A DNA stretch of 64,000 nt from Roseitalea sp. MMSF_3546 (GTDB lineage Bacteria > Pseudomonadota > Alphaproteobacteria > Rhizobiales > Rhizobiaceae). Location of the stretch: contig NZ_JASHKB010000007.1 of the NCBI RefSeq assembly GCF_030732865.1, forward strand, positions 62,001-126,000, in the 5' to 3' direction. Both the position numbers and the translations under genes were made by a program. The notes below the pieces were generated by a model that was not told the DNA's origin, ran no database searches, and worked only from the letters and a program-made list of their open reading frames with translations. Positions within the stretch are counted from its first letter, which is position 1. Every line of letters starts with the position of its first letter. Positions 14,838 through 24,140 of the stretch are shown piece after piece.

Positions 14838-15752
14838 TCAGGCGGCGGCGCCGACCGGCGTTTGCTCGCGCACGCCGATGAGCCGGCAGATCGCAAAGAC
14901 CAGATCGGGCCGGTTCATGGTGTAGAAATGGAAATCGCGCACGCCGCGGTCGACCAGATCGAGCACCTGCTCGGCGGCGATGGCGGACGCGATCAGGGCA
15001 TGGGTCTTGGGGTCCTCGTCGAGCCCGTCGAAGCGCTCGGCAAGCCATTGCGGGATCTGCGCCGAGCACTTGGAGGCGAAGTTGGCGACCGCCTTGAACC
15101 TGTGAATGGGCAGTATGCCCGGCACGATCGGCACGTAGATGCCGGCCTTGCGCACCCGCTCGACATAGCGCTCATAGGTGTCGTTGTCGAAGAAGAACTG
15201 GGTGATCGCCCGGTCGGCGCCATTGTCGACCTTGCGCTTGAGCATGTCGATATCGGTGGCGAAATCGGGGCTTTCGGGGTGCTTCTCCGGATAGGCGGCG
15301 ACCGAAACGTCGAAATCGCCGAACGCCTTCAGCCCGGCGACCAGGTGCGCCGAGGTCTCATAGCCCTGCGGATGGGGCACGTAGCGCGTGCCCATGCCCG
15401 TTTGCGGGTCGCCGCGAAGGGCGACGAAGCGCCGGATGCCCATCGCCGCGAATTCGCGGATGACCGCATCGACATCCTCGCGCGGCGAGCCCACGCAGGT
15501 GATATGGGCGGCCGCATCGGTGCCGCCATGTTCGAGAACATGGGCAAGGGTGCGCTGGCTGGGCTCGCGCGTGGAGCCGCCGGCCCCATAGGTCACCGAC
15601 ACGAAGTCGGCATTGAGGGGCGCGAGCTTCTCGATGGTGTCGGCAAGCGTGCGCTCCATTGCCTCGTTCTTGGGCGGAAAGAACTCGAACGACACCCTGA
15701 AGTCGGCGGACGAGGCAACCTGCTGTGTCCGTGTGAATACGCTGCCGGCCAT
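14838..15752 (-). CDS. metF: Methylenetetrahydrofolate reductase [NAD(P)H]
   Basis: FAD-dependent enzyme of 304 residues that reduces 5,10-methylene-THF to 5-methyl-THF, the methyl donor for methionine synthesis. Recognised by VSFEFFPPKNEAMERTLADT near the N-terminus, FVSVTYGAGGSTREPSQRTL, HITCVGSPREDVDAVIREFA, RRFVALRGDPQTGMG, and DRAITQFFFDNDTYERYVER. The length is normal for bacterial MetF. Its ATG shares a base with the stop of the upstream ArsR-methyltransferase gene (TAATG), so the two are translationally coupled and the regulator probably controls metF directly. Confidence 0.95.
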   Translation of the reverse strand: MAGSVFTRTQQVASSADFRVSFEFFPPKNEAMERTLADTIEKLAPLNADFVSVTYGAGGSTREPSQRTLAHVLEHGGTDAAAHITCVGSPREDVDAVIREFAAMGIRRFVALRGDPQTGMGTRYVPHPQGYETSAHLVAGLKAFGDFDVSVAAYPEKHPESPDFATDIDMLKRKVDNGADRAITQFFFDNDTYERYVERVRKAGIYVPIVPGILPIHRFKAVANFASKCSAQIPQWLAERFDGLDEDPKTHALIASAIAAEQVLDLVDRGVRDFHFYTMNRPDLVFAICRLIGVREQTPVGAAA

Positions 15753-16771
15753 TATGCCGCCTCCGTTTTTCGTGTTTCGGCCATCTCGTAGCGTGGATCG
15801 TCCGCGGCCCATATCACGACGGTCAGCTTGTCGTCGCTTTCGCCCTCGGGCGCGCACAACTTCTCGACCGCCGCATTGTCCAGCCCCGCCTCGGTCAGCC
15901 ACGCCGCGACCGATTCGCTGGCAAAGCCGAGCCGGTGGTGGCGGTGTTCCTGGCGCAGGAACTCCATCTCGTGGGGGGCGAAATCGACGATGATCATGCG
16001 CCCGCCCGGCGCCAGGCAGCGCGCCGCCTGCGCCACCGCGGCCGCCGGATCGTCGAGAAAATGCAGCACCTGGTGAATGACCACAAGATCGAAAGCGTTG
16101 CGCGAGACGGGCATGTTGAAGACATCGCCCAGACGCACCTCGGCGCGGTCGAGCCCCGCATCGTCCAGATTGGCCCGCGCCACATTGAGCATGTTGCGGT
16201 TGGGGTCGATGCCGACCGCCGTGCGGTAGCGCGGGGCGAACAGTTCGAGCATGCGGCCGGTGCCGGTGCCGATGTCGAGCATGGCGCTGAACGTGCGCTC
16301 CCCGGCGATGCGCAGCAGTGCGTTCTCGACCTGCCTTTCGGGCACATGCAGCGAGCGGATCGAATCCCAGCTCTCGGCATTGGCCGAAAAATAGGCCGAA
16401 GCGGCCTCGTGGCGCTTGCGCTTGACATCGCACAGGCGCTCCTGGTCGCGCACGACGACCGGATCGTCGCGGTCGAGCTGCTCGAGGATGCCGGCCACCA
16501 GCGCCCCTTGCGGGGTCGTCCGCGCAACGCGGAACAGCGCCCACGACCCCTCCTGCCGGCGGCGAATCAGACGCGCCTCCAAAAGCAGCTTGAGATGGCG
16601 CGAGACGCGCGGTTGCGACTGGCCCAGGATCGTGGTCAGGTCGGAGACGGTCAGTTCGGCCTGCGCGAGCAGACACAACATGCGCAGGCGGCTCGGCTCG
16701 GCCGCAGACTTGAGATGCTCGACCATCGTATCGACGGCAAAGCTCGGTGCATGGTCCGCACGATCAGACAT
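15752..16771 (-). CDS. ArsR-type regulator fused to a SAM-dependent methyltransferase domain
   Basis: Protein of 339 residues with two parts. Residues about 15-95 form an ArsR winged helix: SAAEPSRLRMLCLLAQAELT, LTTILGQSQPRVSRHLKLLL, LIRRRQEGSWALFRVA. Residues about 150-300 form a class I methyltransferase fold with motif I MLDIGTGTGRMLELFAP, the acidic GIDPNRNML, and FDLVVIHQVLHFLDDP. ArsR-methyltransferase fusions next to methionine genes are known in Proteobacteria; the SahR group senses S-adenosylhomocysteine. Coupling to metF and a palindrome over the start codon support a methionine-cycle repressor. Whether the methyltransferase domain is catalytic or only a ligand pocket is not visible. 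Confidence 0.87.
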   Translation of the reverse strand: MSDRADHAPSFAVDTMVEHLKSAAEPSRLRMLCLLAQAELTVSDLTTILGQSQPRVSRHLKLLLEARLIRRRQEGSWALFRVARTTPQGALVAGILEQLDRDDPVVVRDQERLCDVKRKRHEAASAYFSANAESWDSIRSLHVPERQVENALLRIAGERTFSAMLDIGTGTGRMLELFAPRYRTAVGIDPNRNMLNVARANLDDAGLDRAEVRLGDVFNMPVSRNAFDLVVIHQVLHFLDDPAAAVAQAARCLAPGGRMIIVDFAPHEMEFLRQEHRHHRLGFASESVAAWLTEAGLDNAAVEKLCAPEGESDDKLTVVIWAADDPRYEMAETRKTEAA

Positions 16772-16788
16772 AAAGATATGTTTATATC
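16767..16788. promoter_or_regulatory. Palindromic operator overlapping the arsR-methyltransferase start
   Basis: GACATAAAGAT pairs with ATGTTTATATC at 9 of 11 positions. The core ATAAAGATATGTTTAT (16770-16785) is an AT-rich island and includes the first base of the start codon at 16771. Its form resembles operators of ArsR regulators of the methionine cycle. Binding would repress the regulator and coupled metF. Confidence 0.6.
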
Positions 16789-16833
16789 ATTTGCCCTATC
16801 GGCACAACCGGAAATCATGACCAGGGGCGCATC

Positions 16834-17157
16834 ATGGCGACAAGGCGGCAGGCGGCGGTTGCCAGGGCACTGACGGCGCTGGCACCGATGATGCCGCTCG
16901 AGGACGCGCAAGCGGTCAAGGCGCTGGTCGCCCGGCCGCACATGCGCGGGCTCGACGCGCCGGTTGCCGTGTGGCTGGCGACGGTCGCCCATATCCGCCA
17001 TGCCCATACCGATTACGATTCGCTGATGGACGAGGGCTATGATCGCGACGCGGCGCGGTATTTCGTCATCGACGACATCAATGCCGTCCTGCGCCGCTGG
17101 CAGGCAACGCGGCTGCTCGATCCGGACGAGGATGCCGACCTTGCGGTTGCCGGATGA
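16834..17157 (+). CDS. DUF2293 domain protein
   Basis: Protein of 107 residues in the DUF2293 family, whose function is not known. The family segment runs VAVWLATVAHIRHAHTDYDS and LMDEGYDRDAARYFVIDDIN to the end AVLRRWQATRLL. The chain is helical, soluble, without signal peptide or cysteines. It is divergent from the ArsR-methyltransferase gene with 62 bases between the starts and so shares the operator region, but nothing else ties it to methionine metabolism. The 156 bases that follow, up to the MOSC gene, show no gene. Confidence 0.72.
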   Translation: MATRRQAAVARALTALAPMMPLEDAQAVKALVARPHMRGLDAPVAVWLATVAHIRHAHTDYDSLMDEGYDRDAARYFVIDDINAVLRRWQATRLLDPDEDADLAVAG

Positions 17158-17313
17158 GGGTCGACAAGGGCGTCAGCGCTGCCCGAGCCCGAGCCGCACC
17201 GGCCGTCATCCGGCGGCCTGCCCGCATGAGCCCGTGGCGCGGACCGATGACGAACGGTACCGCTGTCGCTCGATGGGCCCGGCGGGATCGCCGCGCCGCG
17301 CCGGCCGCACGTG

Positions 17314-17913
17314 TCACCCCGGATAGATCCACTGTTCGGGGATCTGCACGGTGACGTTTTCGCCCATGGCGATGGTGCCGGGCTTTTCGACCCAGGCGAC
17401 CAGGCCGCGCCGGCGCTTGGCGGCCGGCACGAAGGCCAGCGCCAGGTCGGTGTCGCCGTCGCGCCCCAGATGGCGCGCGATGGCGGCGCCGGCATGCCGG
17501 CACGGACCGTTCTGGAAGTCGACCTTGATCGTCGCCCCGCCTTCGAAGAACAGCAGCGTCGAGGCGGGCAGCATGGACAGCATCGGCACGCCGGCCAGGG
17601 TGATGTTGGCGCCGATCCATTCGGGGGCGATCATGGGAACGTCAAGTTCGGCGGCGACATCGGCCAGTTCGTCGCGCGCCACGATCGAAACCTGGCGCTC
17701 GTTGCGGATCGGCGTGCCGCGCGTGTACCAGGGCTCGCGGCTGCCCGAATTGCGGGTCATGCCGGCATGGACGTCGCCGGGCACGCCCTCGAAGGTCAAC
17801 TCCAGCGTCTCGACCGGGCTGGTGACGAAATCATCGCCTCTTGCGGCGAAAAGCCCGTCGACACTGGCCGCAAGGCGCCGGCGCGGGCTGATCTGGGGTT
17901 GGGCTTGCAGCAT
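17314..17913 (-). CDS. MOSC domain-containing protein
   Basis: Protein of 199 residues with a single MOSC (molybdenum cofactor sulfurase C-terminal) domain. Visible features are GVPGDVHAGMTRNSGSREPW, the block RNERQVSIVARDEL, IGANITLAGVPMLSMLPAST, and the conserved cysteine in NGPCRHAG, the residue proposed to bind the cofactor or its sulfur. The end GLVAWVEKPGTIAMGENVTV is also typical. Such proteins take part in molybdenum cofactor modification or metal-sulfur handling. It stands between DUF2293 and an esterase gene and is not next to the moaD-moaE genes found elsewhere in the window. Confidence 0.87.
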   Translation of the reverse strand: MLQAQPQISPRRRLAASVDGLFAARGDDFVTSPVETLELTFEGVPGDVHAGMTRNSGSREPWYTRGTPIRNERQVSIVARDELADVAAELDVPMIAPEWIGANITLAGVPMLSMLPASTLLFFEGGATIKVDFQNGPCRHAGAAIARHLGRDGDTDLALAFVPAAKRRRGLVAWVEKPGTIAMGENVTVQIPEQWIYPG

Positions 17914-17949
17914 CGGCGCTCTTCCTTTGCGGTCAGGCTCGGCATTGCG

Positions 17950-18849
17950 TCAGCGGGTCACGCGGGCAAGAAAGCGCTCGATGGCCGCCGTCGCCTTGTC
18001 GCCGGGCCGGCCAAGGCGCGCGGCGATCGCGCCATGCGAATAGGCGGTGCCGTGGAACACGTCCACATCGGTGCCGCGCCCCTTGAGCAGATTGGCATAA
18101 CCGATCGAGATCGCCCGGCGCCGCTCGCCCTGGCTGCGCGAATACAGGATCAGATGCGGCGGCAACCGGCCATTGCGCTTGGCATGGGTGGCCGGGGACC
18201 AGCGCACCCAGTTCTTGGGCTCGTCGGTAAAGGCGGTGCCGAACATCGAGCCGATGGAGCCGCGCTTGGTGGCGTAGGCGAGAAGATCATAGGCCTGCAC
18301 GTCGTTGGGGATGACGCCGCGCAGGCCCTGCGCCCGGCCGGTTGCGGCGGCGAGCGCGGACAGATGCGCGCCGGCCGAATGCCCCATCAGCACGATCCGA
18401 TTGGGATCGCCATTGTAGCGCCGGATGTTGCGGCGGACCCAGGCGATCGCCCGCTCGACGTCGCGCACCTGCCCGTCAATGGTGGTTTGCGGCACCTTTC
18501 GGTAGTCGATGGCGACGAAGACATAGCCGCGGGAGGTCAGCCATTGCGGCATCGAATAGACGCGCTTGCGGTCGCCCTTCACCCAGCCGCCGCCATGGAC
18601 GTAAAGCACGACGGGCCGCTTGCGGGCGAACAGGCCGCGCCGGACGTGCGTCGGCTCGTAGACGTCGAGCTTGAGCCCGCCGGCATAGCTCAGACCATCG
18701 TGCAGCTTCATCGCCTGCGCCGGACCGGGCGCCAGCACGACGAGCGCCAAGGCGCACATGACCAGCATGGCCACGCACCCAAGGACCCGCCATGGACGCC
18801 AGGCGGCGCGCGGACCGTCGGTCCGATGCGCATCGAGCTTTGTCAGCAT
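17950..18849 (-). CDS. Alpha/beta hydrolase, membrane-anchored esterase family
   Basis: Predicted carboxylesterase-like hydrolase of about 299 residues. An N-terminal hydrophobic segment (VLGCVAMLVMCALALVVLAP, ending PAQA) acts as signal peptide or anchor. The catalytic domain carries the oxyanion motif YVHGGGWVKGD, the nucleophile Ser in IVLMGHSAGAHLSALAA, and a late catalytic His in AYSHGAIAARLG. This is the HSL/BD-FAE-like branch. The start is chosen at the ATG 18849; a TTG six bases upstream has better spacing to GGGAGGTC. It is divergent from a secreted protein of unknown function, with a 13-base palindrome between. The substrate is unknown. Confidence 0.83.
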   Translation of the reverse strand: MLTKLDAHRTDGPRAAWRPWRVLGCVAMLVMCALALVVLAPGPAQAMKLHDGLSYAGGLKLDVYEPTHVRRGLFARKRPVVLYVHGGGWVKGDRKRVYSMPQWLTSRGYVFVAIDYRKVPQTTIDGQVRDVERAIAWVRRNIRRYNGDPNRIVLMGHSAGAHLSALAAATGRAQGLRGVIPNDVQAYDLLAYATKRGSIGSMFGTAFTDEPKNWVRWSPATHAKRNGRLPPHLILYSRSQGERRRAISIGYANLLKGRGTDVDVFHGTAYSHGAIAARLGRPGDKATAAIERFLARVTR

Positions 18850-18955
18850 CGCCAATTCCGCGACCTCCCTTTTGCCGCTTGCCACCATCGCCGCGAACAT
18901 AGCCATAACGCGCAGGCGGGAAACGGACAATCTGCCTTGGTAAAGTTGGATTCGA

Positions 18956-18968
18956 TTCACAGTGTGAA
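18956..18968. promoter_or_regulatory. Palindrome in divergent promoter region
   Basis: TTCACAGTGTGAA is a perfect odd palindrome and extends to CG-A-...-A-CG with one mismatch pair (19 bases). It lies 107 bases before the esterase start and 97 bases before the secreted-protein start, a fitting place for a shared operator. No matching regulator gene is adjacent. Confidence 0.45.
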
Positions 18969-19064
18969 ACGATGTTACGGCCTTGTCGGTTGTGCAATCG
19001 GACACAGCACGCATAACCAATCCCTGACAGTCAACAGTTTCCCACCGCCCAGCAGGATGCAGAC

Positions 19065-20246
19065 ATGACACGCTTTCGCCTTGCCGCAACGGCCGGTTCG
19101 CTCGCCCTATCGATCGGCCTTTCCGCCTCGCCCGCCCTTGCGCAGATCGACGGCCAGCAGATCGTCGAGCGCATGGTCGGCCAGCTCAACGCACAGGGGC
19201 TGACGGCCAGCGCCGAAGGCGTGAGCGTCAGCGGCGACGACATCACCATCGCGACGCTGACCATCGCGCCGGCCGCCGACATCGACGCGCTGGTCTTCGA
19301 GGACACCGTGCTCGAGGACGTCGCCGAGACCCAGGATGGATCGTATCGCGTCGGCCGCATCGCCATCCCGGCGATGGAGCATGCCGACGACGATGTCACG
19401 GTCTCCTTCGAGGGCGGCGCCATTATTGGATATACGATCGCCGGACCGGAGGTGACCGATCCGGTTCTGCGCGGCAATCTCTACGAATCCTTCCTGATGG
19501 ACGGGCTGACCGTCTCGGACGAGGACGGTCCCGTCTTTTCCATGGACAGCGCGCGCGCCTCGATGAGCCCGTATGCGCCCGGCGAGACGATGCAATACGA
19601 CATGGAGGTGGCCGGAATGGTCGCCGACATGAGCACGCTCGACGACGCGCAGGCACGCCAAACCATGGCGGCGCTGGGCTATGAGACGTTGCGCGGCAGC
19701 ATGCAGGGGACCGGAAGCTGGAACGCGGAGACCGGACGCATGACCCTCGATCCGGTCACGATCAGCGTCGATGACGCCGCCGAATTGACCATGCGCATGG
19801 ACTTCAGCGGCTATACGGCCGAGCTGATCGGCGCCCTGCAGGACATGCAGCGGCAGATGGATGAGCAGAACATGGACGCCATGAACATGGCCATGCTCGG
19901 GCTGATGCAGCAGCTCGAGGTCAATGCCATCTCGTTCAGCCTCGACGACCGGTCGCTGACCAATCGGATCGTCGACTTCGTCGCCGCCCAGCAGGGCGTC
20001 GATCGCGCCGGCGTGGTGGCGATGGCCAAGGGCATGCTGCCGCTCGGGCTGGCCCAGCTCAGGGCACCCGAATTCGCCGCCGAGGTGACGGCCGCCGTCG
20101 GCACCTTCCTTGAGAACCCGCAATCGCTGACGATCTCGGCCGATCCGGAGAACGCCGTCCCGATGGCGCAGCTCACTGCGGCCGCCATGTCGTCGCCGCA
20201 AACGCTGATCGACATCCTGCGCGTGTCCGTGACCGCCAACCAATAG
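19065..20246 (+). CDS. Secreted protein of unknown function
   Basis: Exported protein of 393 residues. Signal peptide MTRFRLAATAGSLALSIGLS with cleavage near SPALAQ. The mature chain begins IDGQQIVERMVGQLNAQGLT and continues with repeated short strands, including DDITIATLTIAPAADIDALV and MTLDPVTISVDDAAELTMRM. A Met-rich helix (DMQRQMDEQNMDAMNMAMLG) lies near 270. The overall pattern resembles periplasmic beta proteins conserved among Hyphomicrobiales, but I do not recognise a named family. Only one promoter region is shared, with the divergent esterase. It converges with a GNAT gene, five bases apart. No catalytic motif seen. Confidence 0.78.
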   Translation: MTRFRLAATAGSLALSIGLSASPALAQIDGQQIVERMVGQLNAQGLTASAEGVSVSGDDITIATLTIAPAADIDALVFEDTVLEDVAETQDGSYRVGRIAIPAMEHADDDVTVSFEGGAIIGYTIAGPEVTDPVLRGNLYESFLMDGLTVSDEDGPVFSMDSARASMSPYAPGETMQYDMEVAGMVADMSTLDDAQARQTMAALGYETLRGSMQGTGSWNAETGRMTLDPVTISVDDAAELTMRMDFSGYTAELIGALQDMQRQMDEQNMDAMNMAMLGLMQQLEVNAISFSLDDRSLTNRIVDFVAAQQGVDRAGVVAMAKGMLPLGLAQLRAPEFAAEVTAAVGTFLENPQSLTISADPENAVPMAQLTAAAMSSPQTLIDILRVSVTANQ

Positions 20247-20251
20247 GGGCC

Positions 20252-20854
20252 TCAGCGAGACGGCGCGATCGGCTTTTCCATGCGCGTTGCGCCCGAAAAG
20301 CCGATCAGCCGGCCAAGCGGTCCCAGCCGCTCCCGGGAAACGGGCACATAGCCGCGCCGCTCATACAGTGCCCGCGCGCACCCATTGGTGTCGATCACAT
20401 CGAGCCGGACGCAGGTGAATCCGCGCTCGCCGGCCATGCCCTCGATGGCGTCGAGCAGTGCGGTGCCGATGCCATTGCCGCGCGCTTCGGGCCTGACCGC
20501 GATGCCGTCGAGCAGGAAGATGCCCTGTTCGGTCGCGCGTCCGAGCAGCGACAGGACAATGCCGCGCCACAGAGCGCCGAAGCGACCGTAGTGGCGGGCC
20601 AGATCGGCCAGGCCGCCGCCGGCCAGCGCGCCGGCCGCCGTCTTGAAGCCGGCAATGCCGAAAAGCCGGGTCTCGTCGTCGGAAACCGCGCAAAGGCAGA
20701 ATTGCGGGTCCATGATGTCGGCGAGAAAGGCCGCCCCGCGCCCGTCGCGGCCGAGCACCGGGCCGAGCTTGTCGACGAAGGCGCCGTAATAGAGATCGGC
20801 GGCCGGGCGGCGCAGCGCTTCGGGGAAGCCGGCGACGACCCGGAAGCGGGCCAT
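20252..20854 (-). CDS. GNAT family N-acetyltransferase
   Basis: Acyl-CoA-dependent acetyltransferase of 200 residues. The acetyl-CoA binding motif is IAVRPEARGNGIGTALLDAI (residues about 120-140), followed by FTCVRLDVIDTNGCARALYE and the Tyr-containing YERRGYVPVSRE. The N-terminal 90 residues are less conserved and probably bind the acceptor, which cannot be named. The gene starts one base after the end of aspS on the same strand, so the two are probably co-transcribed, although a functional link is not obvious. Confidence 0.88.
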   Translation of the reverse strand: MARFRVVAGFPEALRRPAADLYYGAFVDKLGPVLGRDGRGAAFLADIMDPQFCLCAVSDDETRLFGIAGFKTAAGALAGGGLADLARHYGRFGALWRGIVLSLLGRATEQGIFLLDGIAVRPEARGNGIGTALLDAIEGMAGERGFTCVRLDVIDTNGCARALYERRGYVPVSRERLGPLGRLIGFSGATRMEKPIAPSR

Positions 20855-20855
20855 G

Positions 20856-22664
20856 TCAGCCGTCCGGCCTGGCGTGCGATTTGCCCGTCTGCGGCGCTAT
20901 GCGCAGCCCCAGTTCGCGCAGTTGCGCCGGGCTGGCCGGCGCCGGCGCCCCCATCAGCAGATCCTGCGCCTGCTGGTTCATCGGAAACAACGTGACCTCG
21001 CGCAGGTTCTTCGCGCCGACCAGAAGCATCACGATGCGGTCGATGCCCGCCGCCATGCCGCCATGGGGCGGGGCGCCGAAGTGGAAGGCACGATAGAGCC
21101 CGCCGAAGCGCTCCCGGACGACGTCGCCGTCAAGTCCGGCAATGGCGAACGCCTTGACCATGACCTCGGGCAGATGGTTGCGGATGCCGCCCGAGGCGAT
21201 CTCGTAGCCGTTGCAGACAAGATCGTACTGCCAGGCCTTGATCGACAGCGGATCCTCGGTTTCCAGCGCGCCCAGGCCGCCGCGCGGCATGGTGAAGGGA
21301 TTGTGGCCGAAATCGATGCGCTTTTCATCCTCGTCCCATTCGAAGAAGGGAAAGTCGACGATCCAGGCCAGTTCGAACCGGTCGCGGTCGATCAGGTCGA
21401 GCTCCTCGCCGGCGCGGGTGCGCGCCTCGCCGGCAAAAGCGGCGAACTTTTTCGGGTCGCCGGCGGCGAAGAAACACGCATCGCCCGCCTTCAGGCCCAG
21501 TTGCAGGCGGATTGCCTCGGTGCGCTCGGGGCCGATGTTCTTGGCGATCGGCCCGGCGCCTTCGACGCGGCCGCCCTCCTCGCGCCAGAAGATGTAGCCT
21601 AGGCCCGGCTGCCCCTGCCCCTGCGCCCAGGAATTCATGCGGTCGCAGAAGGCGCGGCTGCCGCCGGTCGGCGCCGGAATCGCCCAGACCGCGCCGCGCG
21701 CGTCGTCCTCGAGGATACGTGCGAACACCTTGAAGCCCGAACCACGGAAGTGCTCGGAGACGTCTTCGATGATGATCGGGTTGCGCAGGTCCGGCTTGTC
21801 GGTGCCGTATCGGGCGATCGCCTCGTCATGGGGGATGCGGCGGAACTCCGGCGTGACGGGCTTGCCGCCGGCGAACTCCTCGAAGACGCCGCGAATGACC
21901 GGCTCCATGGCGGCGAACACATCGTCCTGCTCGACGAAGCTCATCTCGACATCGAGCTGGTAGAACTCGCCCGGCAGCCGGTCGGCCCGCGGGTCCTCGT
22001 CGCGAAAGCACGGCGCGATCTGGAAATAGCGGTCGAATCCGGAGACCATCAGAAGCTGCTTGTAGATCTGCGGCGCCTGCGGCAGGGCGTAGAACTCGCC
22101 CTGGTGGATGCGCGAGGGAACCAGGAAGTCGCGCGCGCCCTCGGGCGAGGACGCGGTCAGGATCGGTGTCGCGAACTCGGTGAAACCGACCTGCTCCATC
22201 CGGCGGCGCATGGCGGCGATGACCCTGGTGCGCGTGACGATGTTGGCGTGCAGCGTCTCCCGGCGCAGGTCCAGGAACCGGTATTTGAGGCGAATGTCCT
22301 CGGGATAGTCCGGCTCGCCGAAGACCGGCAGCGGCAGTTCCTCGGCCTTCGACAGCACTTCGAGATCGCGCGCATAGACCTCGATCTCGCCGGTCGGCAG
22401 TTCGGGATTGACCAGGTCGGCGTCGCGCTGCTTGACCGTGCCGTCGACACGGATCACCCATTCGGCGCGCACCGTCTCGGCCTGCCGGAAGCAGGCGCTG
22501 TCGGGGTCGGCGACGATCTGGGTGATGCCGTAATGGTCGCGCAGATCGATGAACAGCACGCCGCCATGGTCGCGCACGCGGTGCACCCAGCCGGACAGGC
22601 GGGCCGTCTGCCCTGCCTCGGACTTGCGAAGGGCGCCACAATCATGGCTGCGGTAGCGGTGCAT
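20856..22664 (-). CDS. aspS: Aspartate-tRNA ligase
   Basis: Class IIb aminoacyl-tRNA synthetase of 602 residues that charges tRNA with aspartate. The OB-fold anticodon domain begins [20 protein letters not shown]; motif 2 is [19 protein letters not shown]; the bacterial insertion (GAD domain) spans about 290-420; motif 3 is [17 protein letters not shown] near the C-terminus. The start [12 protein letters not shown] at 22664 matches the usual N-terminus; the frame stays open further upstream without support. Many alphaproteobacteria use a non-discriminating form that also charges tRNA-Asn, but the sequence seen here does not settle that. Confidence 0.96.
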   Translation of the reverse strand: MHRYRSHDCGALRKSEAGQTARLSGWVHRVRDHGGVLFIDLRDHYGITQIVADPDSACFRQAETVRAEWVIRVDGTVKQRDADLVNPELPTGEIEVYARDLEVLSKAEELPLPVFGEPDYPEDIRLKYRFLDLRRETLHANIVTRTRVIAAMRRRMEQVGFTEFATPILTASSPEGARDFLVPSRIHQGEFYALPQAPQIYKQLLMVSGFDRYFQIAPCFRDEDPRADRLPGEFYQLDVEMSFVEQDDVFAAMEPVIRGVFEEFAGGKPVTPEFRRIPHDEAIARYGTDKPDLRNPIIIEDVSEHFRGSGFKVFARILEDDARGAVWAIPAPTGGSRAFCDRMNSWAQGQGQPGLGYIFWREEGGRVEGAGPIAKNIGPERTEAIRLQLGLKAGDACFFAAGDPKKFAAFAGEARTRAGEELDLIDRDRFELAWIVDFPFFEWDEDEKRIDFGHNPFTMPRGGLGALETEDPLSIKAWQYDLVCNGYEIASGGIRNHLPEVMVKAFAIAGLDGDVVRERFGGLYRAFHFGAPPHGGMAAGIDRIVMLLVGAKNLREVTLFPMNQQAQDLLMGAPAPASPAQLRELGLRIAPQTGKSHARPDG

Positions 22665-22856
22665 ATCGGGCCTCGGTCGTTCCGTGATGGGTGTGTGGGC
22701 GCCGTGGCGGCGCGGGCGCCGGCGCGCGAAATCGCGCGGAAAAGCGCATGCAGGTCCCGATTTGTCAAGCATGGCGCAGGCGCTGCGGCGCATTTGTTGT
22801 GACAGTGCCGGCGGGTTGGTGTATCACCGCCCTCGGCCGCGCGCCGGCCCGAATCC

Positions 22857-24140
22857 ATGCACCAGATCCGCCCGCTCATACCGCTCCTGATCGCCGCAGC
22901 GATCCTGCTGGCCGGCAATGGCGTCCAGGGCACGGCGATCGCCGTGCGCGGGGCGGCCGAGGGCTTTTCGACGACGATGATCGGGGCCATCGGCACGGCC
23001 TATTTCGCCGGCTTTCTGGCCGGCTGCCTGTTCATCACGCGCATGCTCAACGCGGTCGGCCATATCCGCACCTTCGCCGCGCTCGCCGCCATCACCGCCT
23101 CGGGCACGCTGTTTCTGGTCATCTTCGTCGATCCGGTCGCCTGGCTGATCCTGCGCTTTGCCGTCGGCTTTTCCTTTTCCGGCCTCTTCACGACGATCGA
23201 GAGCTGGATCAATTCGGGCGTGGCCAACGAAAACCGTGGCCGCGTGCTGGCCATGTACCGGATCCTCGACATCTGCGCCGTGACCGGGGCGCAGTTCCTG
23301 CTGCCGGCGCTCGGCGCCGAGGGCTTCGTGCTGTTTGCGGTGATGACCGTGATGATCACGCTGTCGCTGGTGCCGGTCTCGCTGGCCGACCGGTCCAACC
23401 CCAAGCCGCCCACGCAGTTCCGCTTCGATCTGGCCGGCATATGGCGGCTGTCGCCGCTGGCCTGCATCGGCTGCGTGACGATCGGGGCCACCAATGCGGC
23501 CTTTCGCCTGATCGGCCCCCTCTATGCCGAGGAAATCGGGCTGTCGATCACCGATGTCGCCGCCTTCATGAGCGCGGGGATCGTCGGCGGGGCGGTGCTG
23601 CAATATCCGCTCGGCTATCTGTCCGACCGGTTCGACCGGCGCACGGTGCTGCTCGTCGCAACCGCCGGCGCGGTGGCGGCGGGGCTGTTCCTCGCCTTTG
23701 GCGCCGGCACCTCGGCGCTGATGAACTATGCGGGCATCTTCGCCTTCGGCGCCTTTGCGCTGCCGCTCTACTCGCTGTCGGCGGCCCATGCCAACGACCA
23801 CGCGGCCGAAGGCCAGCACGCCATGGTCTCGGCCGGGCTGATGTTCTTCTTTGCGCTGGGCGCCTCGATCGGACCGGCCGTCTCGTCGGCCTTTGTCGAA
23901 CTGTACGGCCCCGGGGCGCTGTTCACCTATACCAGCGTGATGCATGTCGCGCTGATCGCCGCCACGATCTGGCGCATGCGCATGCGGCCGGCCGTGCCCA
24001 GCGGCGCGCGCGGCCCCTTCGCCTGGCTGCTGCGCACATCGCCGGTCTTCGGGCGCATGGCCCGCGGCAACGGCAATGGCGACGCCGAAAACGGTTCGAC
24101 AAGCCCGGGCCGGTCGGCTAAGGACGAGGCCGATGACTGA
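22857..24140 (+). CDS. Major facilitator superfamily transporter
   Basis: Inner-membrane transporter of 427 residues with about twelve helices in two halves. The half-repeat loops are recognisable: GTAYFAGFLAGCLFITRMLN after helix 2, and PLGYLSDRFDRRTVLLVATA (the MFS loop 8-9 form of motif A, D-R-F-D-R-R). The first segment MHQIRPLIPLLIAAAILLAG places the N-terminus inside. The sequence is of the drug/sugar-efflux type without a clear subfamily; substrate unknown. It overlaps the rnd start by eight bases (ATGACTGA), so the two genes are coupled. Confidence 0.88.
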   Translation: MHQIRPLIPLLIAAAILLAGNGVQGTAIAVRGAAEGFSTTMIGAIGTAYFAGFLAGCLFITRMLNAVGHIRTFAALAAITASGTLFLVIFVDPVAWLILRFAVGFSFSGLFTTIESWINSGVANENRGRVLAMYRILDICAVTGAQFLLPALGAEGFVLFAVMTVMITLSLVPVSLADRSNPKPPTQFRFDLAGIWRLSPLACIGCVTIGATNAAFRLIGPLYAEEIGLSITDVAAFMSAGIVGGAVLQYPLGYLSDRFDRRTVLLVATAGAVAAGLFLAFGAGTSALMNYAGIFAFGAFALPLYSLSAAHANDHAAEGQHAMVSAGLMFFFALGASIGPAVSSAFVELYGPGALFTYTSVMHVALIAATIWRMRMRPAVPSGARGPFAWLLRTSPVFGRMARGNGNGDAENGSTSPGRSAKDEADD

